This document shows positions 43,803 through 52,385 of a DNA stretch of 64,000 nt, in pieces (position 1 is the stretch's first letter; each line of letters starts with the position of its first letter). Source of the stretch: Pontibacter silvestris (GTDB lineage: Bacteria; Bacteroidota; Bacteroidia; Cytophagales; Hymenobacteraceae); NCBI RefSeq assembly GCF_020907275.1, contig NZ_JAJJWI010000019.1, forward strand, positions 18,196 through 82,195. Direction: 5' to 3'. A program made the translations under genes and the position numbers. The notes beneath the pieces are model-generated. The model searched no databases and was not told where the DNA came from. It saw nothing but the letters and a program-made list of their open reading frames with translations.

Positions 43803-43937
43803 AAACTATAATGCCAGCAGGTAATAATTCTGTTCGTACAAGAGGGACAAAATGGAAGATATAACAACTTCAGAGTAGTGTTTATTTGTTCAGTTCTGAA
43901 GAAGGTTATTTTAGAATCAGTATTTAATATTATAAAA

Positions 43938-44012
43938 ATGAAGAAATTAAACATTTTACTTTTAGGCTTAGTAGTGCTGGCTCTTAAAGGAGATAAGGGT
44001 GTACAATACTAA
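43938..44012 (+). pseudogene. signal-peptide fragment, possible gene remnant
   Basis: A 24-codon frame (MKKLNILLLGLVVLALKGDK...) that reads as a Sec signal peptide with no mature protein after it, since TAA follows at once. It lies 52 bases before the decayed SDR gene. It may be the 5' remnant of an exported protein gene or a chance frame. Confidence 0.35.
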
Positions 44013-44064
44013 CAGAATTTGTTCTGTAATAGATGAATGATTATAAATAATAGTAAAAGAGAAA

Positions 44065-44907
44065 ATGGCAAGTAAGGAAAGAGTTTGATTTATAACAGGC
44101 GTATCAAGTGGGTTTGGAAGAACATTGGCTGCGGAAGCAGCCAGTGCAGGTGATAAAGTGATAGGTACCATAAGACAGGTAAAGCAGATAGAAGAGTTTA
44201 ATGCAATCTAACCGGGTAATACTTTTGCTTATATGCTCGATGTAACACGCCCGGATGGAGTAAAGGCTATTGTAGAGGCTGCTTTCAAGCATTTTGGCAG
44301 GCTTGATATAGTGGTGAATAATGCAGGCTTTGGATTACTAGGCGTTGTCGAAGAAGTTTCTTTAGAAGAGTACAGGGAGGTAATGGAAACAAATTTCTAT
44401 GGAGCTTTACAGGTAACGCAGGCCGTGCTTCCATACCTGCGGGCACAACGGCAGGGGCATATCCTGCAGATGTCGTCTACTTCCGGCTTTAGAGGCACCA
44501 CAGGTTTTGGCGCTTATAATGCCAGCAAGTTTGCATTGGAAGGCATGAGTGAAGCACTGGCGCAGGAGGTAGCACCTTACAATATCAAGGTAACTATTGT
44601 AGAACCAGGTCCGCTCCGGACAAACTTTGCTGGGGCTGGTATTAAAGCAGCTAAAAAACATATAAAAGAGTATGATACTACGGCTGGAGCTTTTACAGCC
44701 TCTATGCGGGCAGGGCATAACGAACAGGCAGGAGACCCTGCCAAAGCTGCTAAAGTCTTAATGGAGCTTGTAAACACAGATAATCTACCCTTGCACCTTC
44801 CATTGGGAAAATTCGCTTTTGATGTGATCAGAGCAAAGCTGCAGAAAATGCAACAGGAACTGGATAAATGGGAAAGCTTTGCCAGCAAGACTTCTTTTGA
44901 AACTTAA
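44065..44907 (+). pseudogene. SDR-family oxidoreductase with two in-frame stops
   Basis: One uninterrupted register of 280 codons covers a classical short-chain dehydrogenase. Near the N-terminus MASKERV is followed by TGA (44086-44088), then FITGVSSGFGRTLAAEAAS, the TGxxxGxG cofactor motif. A TAA (44209-44211) follows NAI. From the Met at 44233 the rest is intact: NNAGFGLLG, a Ser/YNASKFALEGM catalytic Tyr-Lys pair and TIVEPGPLRTNF. The register never shifts, so only two point changes separate it from a full gene; the TGA is one base from Trp (TGG). The fragment from 44233 lacks the cofactor motif and is unlikely to be active. Confidence 0.85.
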
Positions 44908-45018
44908 GGGATAGGAGACATTGGAAACACTGGTACTGTTGCTTATCATTTAACTCTTTTATCGCTCTTCAAAGATGATTGTTTTAAGGCAACTCTGCTA
45001 ACCTGGCTAAAATGCTAA

Positions 45019-45030
45019 CCTACATGTAGG
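45019..45030. promoter_or_regulatory. 12-base palindrome upstream of the sugar dehydrogenase gene
   Basis: CCTACATGTAGG is a perfect palindrome 130 bases before the start at 45160. A regulatory role is conjecture. Confidence 0.25.
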
Positions 45031-45159
45031 AACACTTAATAATATTCCTCCAGATAAGTAAAAGCAGCAGATCTTCAATAACTGCATGAAATAATAGTAA
45101 CATATTATGTTTCAGACAACGTAAAATTAACTTTCAAAACCCTAGCAATTATTGAAGAC

Positions 45160-46449
45160 ATGAAAAGAATACCTTTATGTATAATCGGAGGACTGGCTGC
45201 AACATTTTTTAGCTGTAGCTCCAGTAGTAACTCCGAAAACAGTACGGCAGGTGCTAACTCAGCTCCTAAGGACTCAGCCGATGTAGTGAATACAGAAGTA
45301 GGTCAGTTGAGCCTACCTGCTCCGGATACGACACATGACGCTGAAAAGCGCTCAAACATAGTAGGATGGTCTGAGGGCGAGACTCCTAAAGCCCCTGCAG
45401 GCTTTGCAGTAACAAAGTTTGCAGACGGACTTAAGCACCCCCGGAATATATACTTAGCGCCCAACAATGATATCTTTATAGCCGAGTCGGATGACGAAGA
45501 AAAAAGCGCTAACCAGATAACCCTTCTGCGTGACACGAACAATGATGGTAAACCTGATCTACAGGAAGTGTTTATGACCGGACTAAACCAACCTTATGGT
45601 ATGCTGGTGCTTAACGGTTATTTCTATGTAGGCAACACCGATGGAATTGTGCGTTATCCTTATAAAGAAGGACAAACAAAAATTACTTCTAAAGGAGAGA
45701 AAATTCTGGACCTGCCTGCAGGCGGCTATAACCATCACTGGACCCGTAACTTTATTCTTGGCCCGGAAGATGGCAAGATTTACATATCTGTTGGTTCAGC
45801 CAGTAATGTGGGCGAATATGGCATGGAGGAAGAAGAACGCCGTGCCAATATATTAGTAATAAATCCTGATGGTTCAGGTGAACGTGTTTATGCCAGCGGA
45901 CTTAGAAACCCTGTAGGAATAGACTTTGAACCGACCACGAACACGCTCTGGACATCTGTAAACGAAAGAGATAACCTTGGGGATGATTTAGTGCCGGATT
46001 ACCTGACAAGTGTGCAGGAAGGAGGCTTTTATGGCTGGCCATATGCTTACTTCGGGCAGAACATTGACCCACGCAGAAAAGGAGAGCGCCCTGATCTTGT
46101 AAAGAAAACGATAGTACCTGATGTGCCTTTAGGTTCTCACACATCTTCGTTGGGTTTAGCTTTTTATGATAACGATGCTTTTCCAGACAGATATCATAAC
46201 GGAGCCTTTGTCGGTCAGCATGGTTCCTGGAACCGCTCCGCATTCTCTGGTTATAAAGTACTGTTTGTGCCATTTGCCAACGGAAAACCTTCCGGTGAGC
46301 CTGAAGACTTTCTGACTGGTTTTATCTCAGACAGGGAAGACTCTGACGTTTATGGAAGGCCTGTAAGTATCGCTGTACTTCCTGATGGAGCAATGCTTGT
46401 GTCTGATGATGCCGGTAATATAATCTGGAGAGTAACTGCTGCTCAATAG
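45160..46449 (+). CDS. PQQ-dependent sugar dehydrogenase / sorbosone dehydrogenase-like lipoprotein
   Basis: A 429-residue exported lipoprotein (GGLAATFFSC lipobox, then a Ser/Asn/Thr-rich spacer to about 75). A six-bladed beta-propeller follows, with LKHPRNIYLAPNNDIFIAESDDEE, LNQPYGMLVLNGYFYVGNTDGIVRY, GGYNHHWTRNFILGPEDGKIYISVGS, LRNPVGIDFEPTTNTLWTSVNERDNLGDDLVPDYL and FVGQHGSWNRS. This is the soluble glucose/sorbosone dehydrogenase (Gdh/SndH) family, which binds PQQ and Ca2+. No PQQ biosynthesis genes are nearby. The substrate is not known. A strong terminator follows. Confidence 0.88.
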   Translation: MKRIPLCIIGGLAATFFSCSSSSNSENSTAGANSAPKDSADVVNTEVGQLSLPAPDTTHDAEKRSNIVGWSEGETPKAPAGFAVTKFADGLKHPRNIYLAPNNDIFIAESDDEEKSANQITLLRDTNNDGKPDLQEVFMTGLNQPYGMLVLNGYFYVGNTDGIVRYPYKEGQTKITSKGEKILDLPAGGYNHHWTRNFILGPEDGKIYISVGSASNVGEYGMEEEERRANILVINPDGSGERVYASGLRNPVGIDFEPTTNTLWTSVNERDNLGDDLVPDYLTSVQEGGFYGWPYAYFGQNIDPRRKGERPDLVKKTIVPDVPLGSHTSSLGLAFYDNDAFPDRYHNGAFVGQHGSWNRSAFSGYKVLFVPFANGKPSGEPEDFLTGFISDREDSDVYGRPVSIAVLPDGAMLVSDDAGNIIWRVTAAQ

Positions 46450-46469
46450 TAATAGTTAACATGCTTTTT

Positions 46470-46513
46470 AAACAAGAAAGGACGAATCTCTTGAAGATCG
46501 TCCTTTCTTGTTT
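46470..46513. terminator. bidirectional terminator
   Basis: The arms at 46470-46485 and 46498-46513 (AAACAAGAAAGGACGA and its complement) surround a 12-base loop. It lies between the + strand sugar dehydrogenase and the - strand SDR gene. Confidence 0.85.
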
Positions 46514-46550
46514 AATGATATATTATCTAAACCAAAGGTTTATTGAAGAA

Positions 46551-47300
46551 CTACTGTGCCAGGTAAGCGCCATCTACAGGATAGTAACCGCCAGTTATAA
46601 AAGAAGCTTTGTCTGAGCTTAACCATAAAACCATCTCTGCTACTTCCTCTGGCTCACCTAAGCGACCAATAGGGTGTTTTGATAGTAGTACTTGCTGCGT
46701 TTCAGTGTCGTGCGGAATAAGTGGTGTTTGTATAAAAGCTGGTGCAACCGCGTTTATTCGTATTCCTTGTGCGGAGTATTCCAATGCCGCGTTTTTGGTA
46801 AGGCCTAACACGCCATGCTTACTGGCCACGTAAGGGGAGGCCGTCGCAAAACCAACCTGCCCTAATATAGAGCACATATTTATGATAGCACCTTTTCCAT
46901 TTTGTAACATGGCTGGTAATTGATACTTCATACCATAAAAGACACTGCTTAGGTTAACAGAAATCACCTTATCCCAGTCTTCCAACGTTGTATCGGCTAT
47001 GGAAGCGGCAGGAGAACTAATACCCGCATTGTTACAGGCAATATCTAGTCTGCCATATATATCAAGTGCTGCTTTAACTAACGCTTCATTATCAGAGGCT
47101 TGTCCAATATTTGCTTTTACAAAAACAGCTTCGCCGCCTTTCTCTTTTATCTGTTGCACAATTTTTTCACCACCTTGCTCATTTATATCAGATACTACGA
47201 CTTTAGCCCCATGAGCAGCATATAGTTTAGCGACACTTGCCCCAATACCTGAGCTGGCTCCTGTTACAATGGCTACTTTGTTTTCTAATGTTCTTTCCAT
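46551..47300 (-). CDS. SDR-family oxidoreductase (intact)
   Basis: A 249-residue NAD(P)-dependent dehydrogenase of the classical type. It has GASSGIGASVAKLYAAHGAKVVVSD (cofactor motif; the Asp after the second strand suggests NAD preference), NNAGIS, the catalytic Ser in MCSILGQVGFA, YVASKHGV (Tyr-x3-Lys) and FITGGYYPVDGAYLAQ at the end. The substrate cannot be told. It is more complete than the broken SDR at 44065 and is not its close copy. It converges on the sugar dehydrogenase gene. Confidence 0.93.
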   Translation of the reverse strand: MERTLENKVAIVTGASSGIGASVAKLYAAHGAKVVVSDINEQGGEKIVQQIKEKGGEAVFVKANIGQASDNEALVKAALDIYGRLDIACNNAGISSPAASIADTTLEDWDKVISVNLSSVFYGMKYQLPAMLQNGKGAIINMCSILGQVGFATASPYVASKHGVLGLTKNAALEYSAQGIRINAVAPAFIQTPLIPHDTETQQVLLSKHPIGRLGEPEEVAEMVLWLSSDKASFITGGYYPVDGAYLAQ

Positions 47301-47573
47301 GATAGTTGGTTGGTTGTTTTTTGTCCACCTTATGGATGTAAAAGTATGGGAAGAGCTTTAAGATAAATATGATATTCATCATCAAAAGCTAATTTATCAG
47401 TTACTGTATTTTTATACCTCGTAATCTCAACATTCCTAAAAGAAATGTTTTAATACTTACTGATGATCTCATTAAGTCAATTGTTCTGCTAACCTACCTT
47501 TTTGAGTTGTATTAAGTATACCCGTATAGAATTATAAATTAAGTAACTATCACGAACTATAATAACATAAACT

Positions 47574-48257
47574 ATGAAAGTATTATTTGTGCTTACATCA
47601 CACGCAGAATTAGGAGAGACAGGCAAAAAAACAGGTTTTTGGGTGGAGGAGTTTGCAGCGCCATATTATGTACTGGCGGATGCTGGTGCAGACATTGCCA
47701 TCGCTTCACCATTAGGTGGAGAGCCTCCTGTAGACCCTAGCAGTGAGGCGCCTGGTGCACAGACAGAAGCTACCAAGCGATATAACGGAGACCAGGAACT
47801 TCAGAATAAGCTGCAGAACACGATAAAATTAAGTGAAGTAAAAGCAGATGATTTTGATGCAGTTTTCTACCCGGGCGGCCATGGTCCTTTATGGGACTTG
47901 ACAGCCAGCGATGAGTCTGTTGCCCTGATCGAAAGCTTTGCGAAGCAATATAAACCCGTTGCTGCGGTTTGCCATGCGCCAGCTGTTTTTGCAAGAGTGA
48001 AAGGACCGAATGGAGAACCATTGGTGAAAGGTAAGAACGTAACTGGTTTTACAAACTCAGAAGAAGAGGGTGTAAAACTGACGGAGGTTGTACCATTTCT
48101 GGTAGAGGAAAAACTAAAAGAATTGGGAGGCAACTATTCTAAAGTTGATGACTGGCAGCCACATGTTGTACGGGATGGTCTGCTGATTACAGGCCAGAAT
48201 CCGGCATCATCTGAAGGAGTTGCAAAAGAACTTTTAAACCTGTTAAAAAAGCAATAG
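47574..48257 (+). CDS. DJ-1/PfpI-family protein (class I glutamine amidotransferase-like)
   Basis: A 227-residue soluble protein. It has TGFWVEEFAAPYYVLADAG (conserved Glu), FYPGGHGPLWDL and the nucleophile Cys133 in AAVCHAPAVFARV. The sequence follows the Hsp31/YajL-like branch with TGFTNSEEEGV and LLITGQNPASSEGVAKELL. Members act as glyoxalases, deglycases or chaperones; the exact role is not resolved. It is monocistronic, with a terminator 16 bases after the stop. Confidence 0.92.
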   Translation: MKVLFVLTSHAELGETGKKTGFWVEEFAAPYYVLADAGADIAIASPLGGEPPVDPSSEAPGAQTEATKRYNGDQELQNKLQNTIKLSEVKADDFDAVFYPGGHGPLWDLTASDESVALIESFAKQYKPVAAVCHAPAVFARVKGPNGEPLVKGKNVTGFTNSEEEGVKLTEVVPFLVEEKLKELGGNYSKVDDWQPHVVRDGLLITGQNPASSEGVAKELLNLLKKQ

Positions 48258-48272
48258 TTGGGTTATAGCAAT

Positions 48273-48310
48273 AAAAAGCCTGCTGTAAGTTTAAATTCAG
48301 CAGGCTTTTT
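48273..48310. terminator. bidirectional terminator
   Basis: The arms AAAAAGCCTGCTG (48273-48285) and CAGCAGGCTTTTT (48298-48310) surround a 12-base loop. It lies between the DJ-1-type gene and the convergent symporter gene. Confidence 0.85.
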
Positions 48311-48339
48311 TTCTTCCAGAGATTTTCGGAAAAGAAAGC

Positions 48340-49647
48340 CTAGGCTATCTGATCTATGTTTACAGGAGGCTCATCCTGCTCAATTTTAGTTGGGTCTGTT
48401 TCCTGATAAGTAGCAGCCTGGTATAACGCTTCATTAAACTCGCCCTCGCTTTTGGCTATCACGACAGAAGCAATCCCATTGCCGATCATATTCGTAATGG
48501 CTCTGGCTTCAGACATAAAACGGTCTACTCCCAGTAAAATAGCAATACTTTCTACTGGAATTACCTGCAGTGCAGATAGGGTAGATGCCAGTACTATAAA
48601 ACCACTTCCTGTTACCCCGGCTGCCCCTTTAGATGTTACCATCAGTACACCAATAATAGTTAATTGTTGCCCTAGCGAAAGGTCTATATTGAATACCTGT
48701 GCCAGAAAAATAACTGACATGGAAAGATAAATAGAAGTGCCGTCCAGGTTAAAGGAATATCCAGTTGGTATAACAAGACCAACCACAGATTTGGAACAGC
48801 CGAACCTCTCCATCTTCTGCATCATACTAGGTAAAACAGACTCAGAAGAAGAAGTCCCTAGTACTATAAGTATTTCCTGACGGATAAACTTCAGGTATTT
48901 CCAGAGACTGAACTTAAAGAGGTAGCAGATCAGGTTAAGCACTCCGAAAATAAATAAGGCCATAGTCAGGTACACAGACAGCATAAGCTTGCCCATTGGC
49001 AGAAGTGTTTCCAACCCATAAGTACCCACTGTATAAGCCATACCCCCAAAAGCACCTAAAGGAGCCAGTTTCATGACAAACTTCATAATGTTGAAGAATA
49101 CTTTGGCTATTTTGTCGAAAGTAACGAGCAAAGAAGCGCCGCTCGGCCCCATTTTGCTTAAGCCAAAGCCAAACAACACAGCAAAGAACAGTATCTGTAG
49201 AATATCGCCCTCTGCCAAAGATGCAAAAATGTTATGAGGCACGATGTGAGCAACAAATTCACCCCAGTTTATTCCTGTGGTATTGCCGGTATAAGCCTGT
49301 ACTTGCGAGGCATCGGTGTTTGCCGGTACATGCACGCCATTGCCAGGCTGAAGCACATTTGCTACCACAACACCAATAGCAATGGCAAAAGTGGTGATTA
49401 ATTCGAAGTAGAGTAATGCCTTTCCGCCCACCTTTCCTACTTTCTTCATGTCTCCCATGTGTGCTATACCCAGCACAATGGTAAAGAAAATGATAGGAGC
49501 AATAAGCATACTGATCAGGTTAATAAATGTCTGGCTGATAAGTTTGGCAGTCGGGGCAAAGCCAGGAAACGAAATACCTACAAGCACACCAACTATAATG
49601 GCAACTATGACCTGGAAAGTAAGGTGAGAGAATATTTTTTTCATCAA
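48340..49647 (-). CDS. dctA: Dicarboxylate/amino acid:cation symporter (DctA-like)
   Basis: A 435-residue inner-membrane transporter of the DAACS family, with about eight transmembrane helices and two re-entrant loops. LISMLIAPIIFFTIVLGIAHMGD, ILVLGTSSSESVLP (serine-rich HP1), GYSFNLDGTSIYLSM and SKGAAGVTGSGFIVLASTLSA (HP2) and DRFMSEARAITNMIGNG are all present. The wording follows E. coli DctA more closely than GltP, so C4-dicarboxylate uptake is likely but not proven. The C-terminal tail is acidic and Gln/Thr-rich. It is monocistronic. Confidence 0.92.
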   Translation of the reverse strand: MMKKIFSHLTFQVIVAIIVGVLVGISFPGFAPTAKLISQTFINLISMLIAPIIFFTIVLGIAHMGDMKKVGKVGGKALLYFELITTFAIAIGVVVANVLQPGNGVHVPANTDASQVQAYTGNTTGINWGEFVAHIVPHNIFASLAEGDILQILFFAVLFGFGLSKMGPSGASLLVTFDKIAKVFFNIMKFVMKLAPLGAFGGMAYTVGTYGLETLLPMGKLMLSVYLTMALFIFGVLNLICYLFKFSLWKYLKFIRQEILIVLGTSSSESVLPSMMQKMERFGCSKSVVGLVIPTGYSFNLDGTSIYLSMSVIFLAQVFNIDLSLGQQLTIIGVLMVTSKGAAGVTGSGFIVLASTLSALQVIPVESIAILLGVDRFMSEARAITNMIGNGIASVVIAKSEGEFNEALYQAATYQETDPTKIEQDEPPVNIDQIA

Positions 49648-50137
49648 TATTAATTAGTCAATATCTTTTCAAGATAGCTATAATCTCTTATTCTGAGATA
49701 TAACTAAAGATCTTTTTAATAAAAAATTAAGTATTGCTGCTATCTTCAAGGCTAAATTATGCGTGTAAATTACTGTTGTTTAAAGAGCTAACATATGTTG
49801 TGTTGCAGGTACAGGGATGATAAGTTATCGACTTTGGTGATGGTTTATTGACTTGATGTTAATGAACTTAGGTTAAGTTTTTTTCTATGCAACGGTAGCG
49901 TTTGTAAGAATTATTAAAAGTATATCAGTGCCAGTGCAAATTTTTAGTAGGAGCAACTGCTGGTGAAAGAACTGTAATAACTCAGGTAGGTATAACTATG
50001 ATTTGAATTGAACGGTATACGAGCATTGGCCGCTACAATCCTTATATTTGCAACATCATTCAGATGAATTTTTATATAAGAACAGGCCAGCTCTACCAGG
50101 TAGCACTGAAAAAGACTGAGCAAATAAACATATTGAT
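49648..50137. other. divergent intergenic region
   Basis: 490 AT-rich bases between the symporter start and cysM. The only motif I can name is TATATTTG at 50043-50050. No ORF above about 30 codons with sensible content was seen. Confidence 0.5.
50043..50050 (+). promoter_or_regulatory. candidate -7 promoter element for cysM
   Basis: TATATTTG is an exact TAnnTTTG match 88 bases upstream of the cysM ATG, which would leave an 80-base leader. Confidence 0.35.
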
Positions 50138-51022
50138 ATGTCTTCTTTACTTGATTTTATAGGCAATACGCCGCTTGTAGAACTAAAAAATATTTCTTCA
50201 AAACCCAACGTAAAGCTTCTGGCAAAGCTGGAGGGTAACAACCCTGGTGGCAGTGTGAAAGACCGTGCCGCTTACGGTATGATAAAGGGGGCATTAGACC
50301 GTGGTGAGTTAAAACCCGGTATGAAGCTAATTGAAGCGACCAGTGGTAACACTGGAATAGCCCTGGCTATGATTGCTCGCTTGTTTGGCTTTGAAATAGA
50401 ATTAGTGATGCCTGCTAATGCCACGCAGGAGCGGGTTAAAACAATGGAGGCTTATGGTGCTAAAGTTATCCTGACGCCTGCAGAAGGCTCAATGGAAGCA
50501 GCTATTGACTATGTGAATGAGCAGGTAAACAAAGGAGGATACCTGGTGCTGAATCAGTTTGCTAATCCTGATAACTACATGGCACATTACCACTCAACCG
50601 CTCCTGAAATATGGCGGGATACACAAGGTGCTGTTACGCATTTTGTATCGGCCATGGGTACGACAGGCACTATTATGGGCGTTTCCCGCTACCTGAAAGA
50701 GCAGAATGAAGCGGTGCAGATTGTTGGAACACAGCCAGTAGAAGGTTCTCAAATCCCTGGTATCCGTCGTTGGCCGCAGGAGTACCTGCCAAAGATATTT
50801 GATAAAGAGCGAGTAGATAAAGTAATAGATGTGTCGCAGGAAAATGCCATTGCCATGACACGACGACTTGCCAGGGAGGAAGGTGTTTTTGCTGGTATGA
50901 GTAGTGGAGGAGCTGTTTTTGCCGCTACTAAGCTGATAGAAGAACTGGAAGATGGCGTTATTGTCTGCATTATCTGCGACCGGGGAGACCGTTATCTTTC
51001 GTCTGATTTGTTTAATGCATAA
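50138..51022 (+). CDS. cysM: Cysteine synthase B
   Basis: A 294-residue PLP enzyme that makes cysteine from O-acetylserine and sulfide or thiosulfate. The PLP Lys is K41 in GGSVKDRAAYGM, followed by EATSGNTGIALAM (substrate loop), GTTGTIMGVSRYLKE (phosphate loop) and GVFAGMSSGGAVFA. The GIRRWPQEYLP segment is typical of the CysM branch rather than CysK. The length fits. No other cysteine genes lie beside it. Confidence 0.94.
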   Translation: MSSLLDFIGNTPLVELKNISSKPNVKLLAKLEGNNPGGSVKDRAAYGMIKGALDRGELKPGMKLIEATSGNTGIALAMIARLFGFEIELVMPANATQERVKTMEAYGAKVILTPAEGSMEAAIDYVNEQVNKGGYLVLNQFANPDNYMAHYHSTAPEIWRDTQGAVTHFVSAMGTTGTIMGVSRYLKEQNEAVQIVGTQPVEGSQIPGIRRWPQEYLPKIFDKERVDKVIDVSQENAIAMTRRLAREEGVFAGMSSGGAVFAATKLIEELEDGVIVCIICDRGDRYLSSDLFNA

Positions 51023-51047
51023 AATATATCTTTTAGGGTTATTAGAA

Positions 51048-51080
51048 GCCATTTTGCTGGAAATGCGAAATGGCTTTTTT
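51048..51080 (+). terminator. rho-independent terminator of cysM
   Basis: The arms GCCATTTTGC (51048-51057) and GCGAAATGGC (51065-51074) pair with one G-T wobble and are followed by a T6 run. Confidence 0.8.
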
Positions 51081-51325
51081 CTTGATCAATGGTTTTAGGA
51101 AAGCTTCTGTAACAAGAGAGGAGCTTTAAAAGCTTTTAGTTTGCTATTAATCTATAAAAGTAATCGTATGCTTTTATAAGCGCTTAATGTAATTTCTTTG
51201 AGCAATCTGCTTAATGTGTCTGTTAAAGGAGTTCTAATTTGTAATCAGCCTGGCACAAATAAATCTGGTACATTACTTGCTAATTAAATGTACATACATT
51301 AAATATGTGTTATTATAACTAACTT
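51075..51325. other. intergenic region cysM / pirin
   Basis: About 250 bases between the cysM terminator and the pirin start. A small TATAAAAG/CTTTTATA inverted repeat (51153-51160, 51171-51178) is the only structure seen. Confidence 0.5.
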
Positions 51326-52180
51326 ATGAGAAACATTAAAAGAAAATATAAGGCTGTAAATGCTCCTGTGGGTGATCTTGTTACTTACAGAGCTTTGCCA
51401 ACCCGTGAGATTGAGTACATTGATCCTTTCCTGTTCCTGAACCACCACGGGCCGCAGACCTATAAACCGAATAATAATGGTTTGCCTTTCGGGCCGCACC
51501 CGCACCGTGGCTTTGAGACACTTACTTTTATACTGGAGGGTGATATTATGCACCAGGACACAGGGGGCGGAAAAAGTGTGATTGAAGCAGGTGGAATTCA
51601 GTGGATGACTGCCGGACGAGGGCTTATTCATGCCGAAATTTCGTCTGATAGGTTTAAGCAGGAGGGAGGGCCACTTGAGATACTTCAGCTATGGTTTAAC
51701 CTACCGGCTAAATACAAAATGGTTGAGCCTAAATACATTGGTTTGCAGAAAGACAAGATTCCAACTGTGACAGAAGACGAGGGTAAAGTAAAAGTAAATG
51801 TGGTGTCAGGCAATTGGGGCGATGTAGAGGGGCCTATAACGTCCTTGAGCGATATACACATGACAAGCATAGATATGAAAGCGGGAGGTGCCTTTACAAC
51901 AAAGGTGACAGCAGAGCGAAATATTTTTTTCTATGTGGTAAGAGGAGAAGTAAAGGTAAACGGAGATACAGCTGATAAGCTAACATTAGTGGAATTTGCA
52001 AATGACAGCGATGAAGTAACCGTGGAAGCCCTGAAAGATGCAGTTTTATTATTTGGTCACGCGCAACCTTATAATGAGCCTGTCGTGTCTCATGGACCTT
52101 TTGTAATGAACTCTGAAGAGGAAATAAGAGAAGCTTTCCGGGATTATCAGTTAGGTAAAATGGGCACCTGGGAAGGTTAA
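51326..52180 (+). CDS. Pirin-family protein
   Basis: A 284-residue bicupin protein. The N-terminal cupin carries GPHPHRGFETLTFILEGDIMHQDTGG with metal ligands His58 and His60, followed by GGIQWMTAGRGLIHAE (further His and Glu ligands). The C-terminal cupin lacks a full metal motif, as in other pirins. Bacterial pirins can have quercetinase activity or modulate metabolism; which applies here is unknown. It is monocistronic, with a long hairpin terminator. Confidence 0.93.
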   Translation: MRNIKRKYKAVNAPVGDLVTYRALPTREIEYIDPFLFLNHHGPQTYKPNNNGLPFGPHPHRGFETLTFILEGDIMHQDTGGGKSVIEAGGIQWMTAGRGLIHAEISSDRFKQEGGPLEILQLWFNLPAKYKMVEPKYIGLQKDKIPTVTEDEGKVKVNVVSGNWGDVEGPITSLSDIHMTSIDMKAGGAFTTKVTAERNIFFYVVRGEVKVNGDTADKLTLVEFANDSDEVTVEALKDAVLLFGHAQPYNEPVVSHGPFVMNSEEEIREAFRDYQLGKMGTWEG

Positions 52181-52266
52181 ACTTCTATATAATCATTTAA
52201 TCTACGTTTGATAAAGTGCTTCTGTAAAATTGAGTTAGCATATAAATCTTACGGCGATACCATAAA

Positions 52267-52315
52267 AGCAAAGGGAGGTAACGAGTAGTACATACTCTTG
52301 TTACCTCCCTTTGCT
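52267..52315. terminator. bidirectional terminator
   Basis: The arms AGCAAAGGGAGGTAAC (52267-52282) and GTTACCTCCCTTTGCT (52300-52315) are exact complements, with an inner GAGTA/TACTC extension and a small bulge. It lies between the pirin gene and the convergent RluF-like gene. Confidence 0.85.
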
Positions 52316-52385
52316 TACAATTGAAACATATCAGAAACAGAAGATTAGTTTTGTCCATATCTAACTCACTTTAAAGAGTAAGTCT

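Noticed and set aside
44086-44211. Selenocysteine or stop-codon recoding in the SDR gene
   Set aside because: A TAA stop also interrupts the same frame, and no SECIS-like hairpin is evident; SDR enzymes have no Sec at this place.
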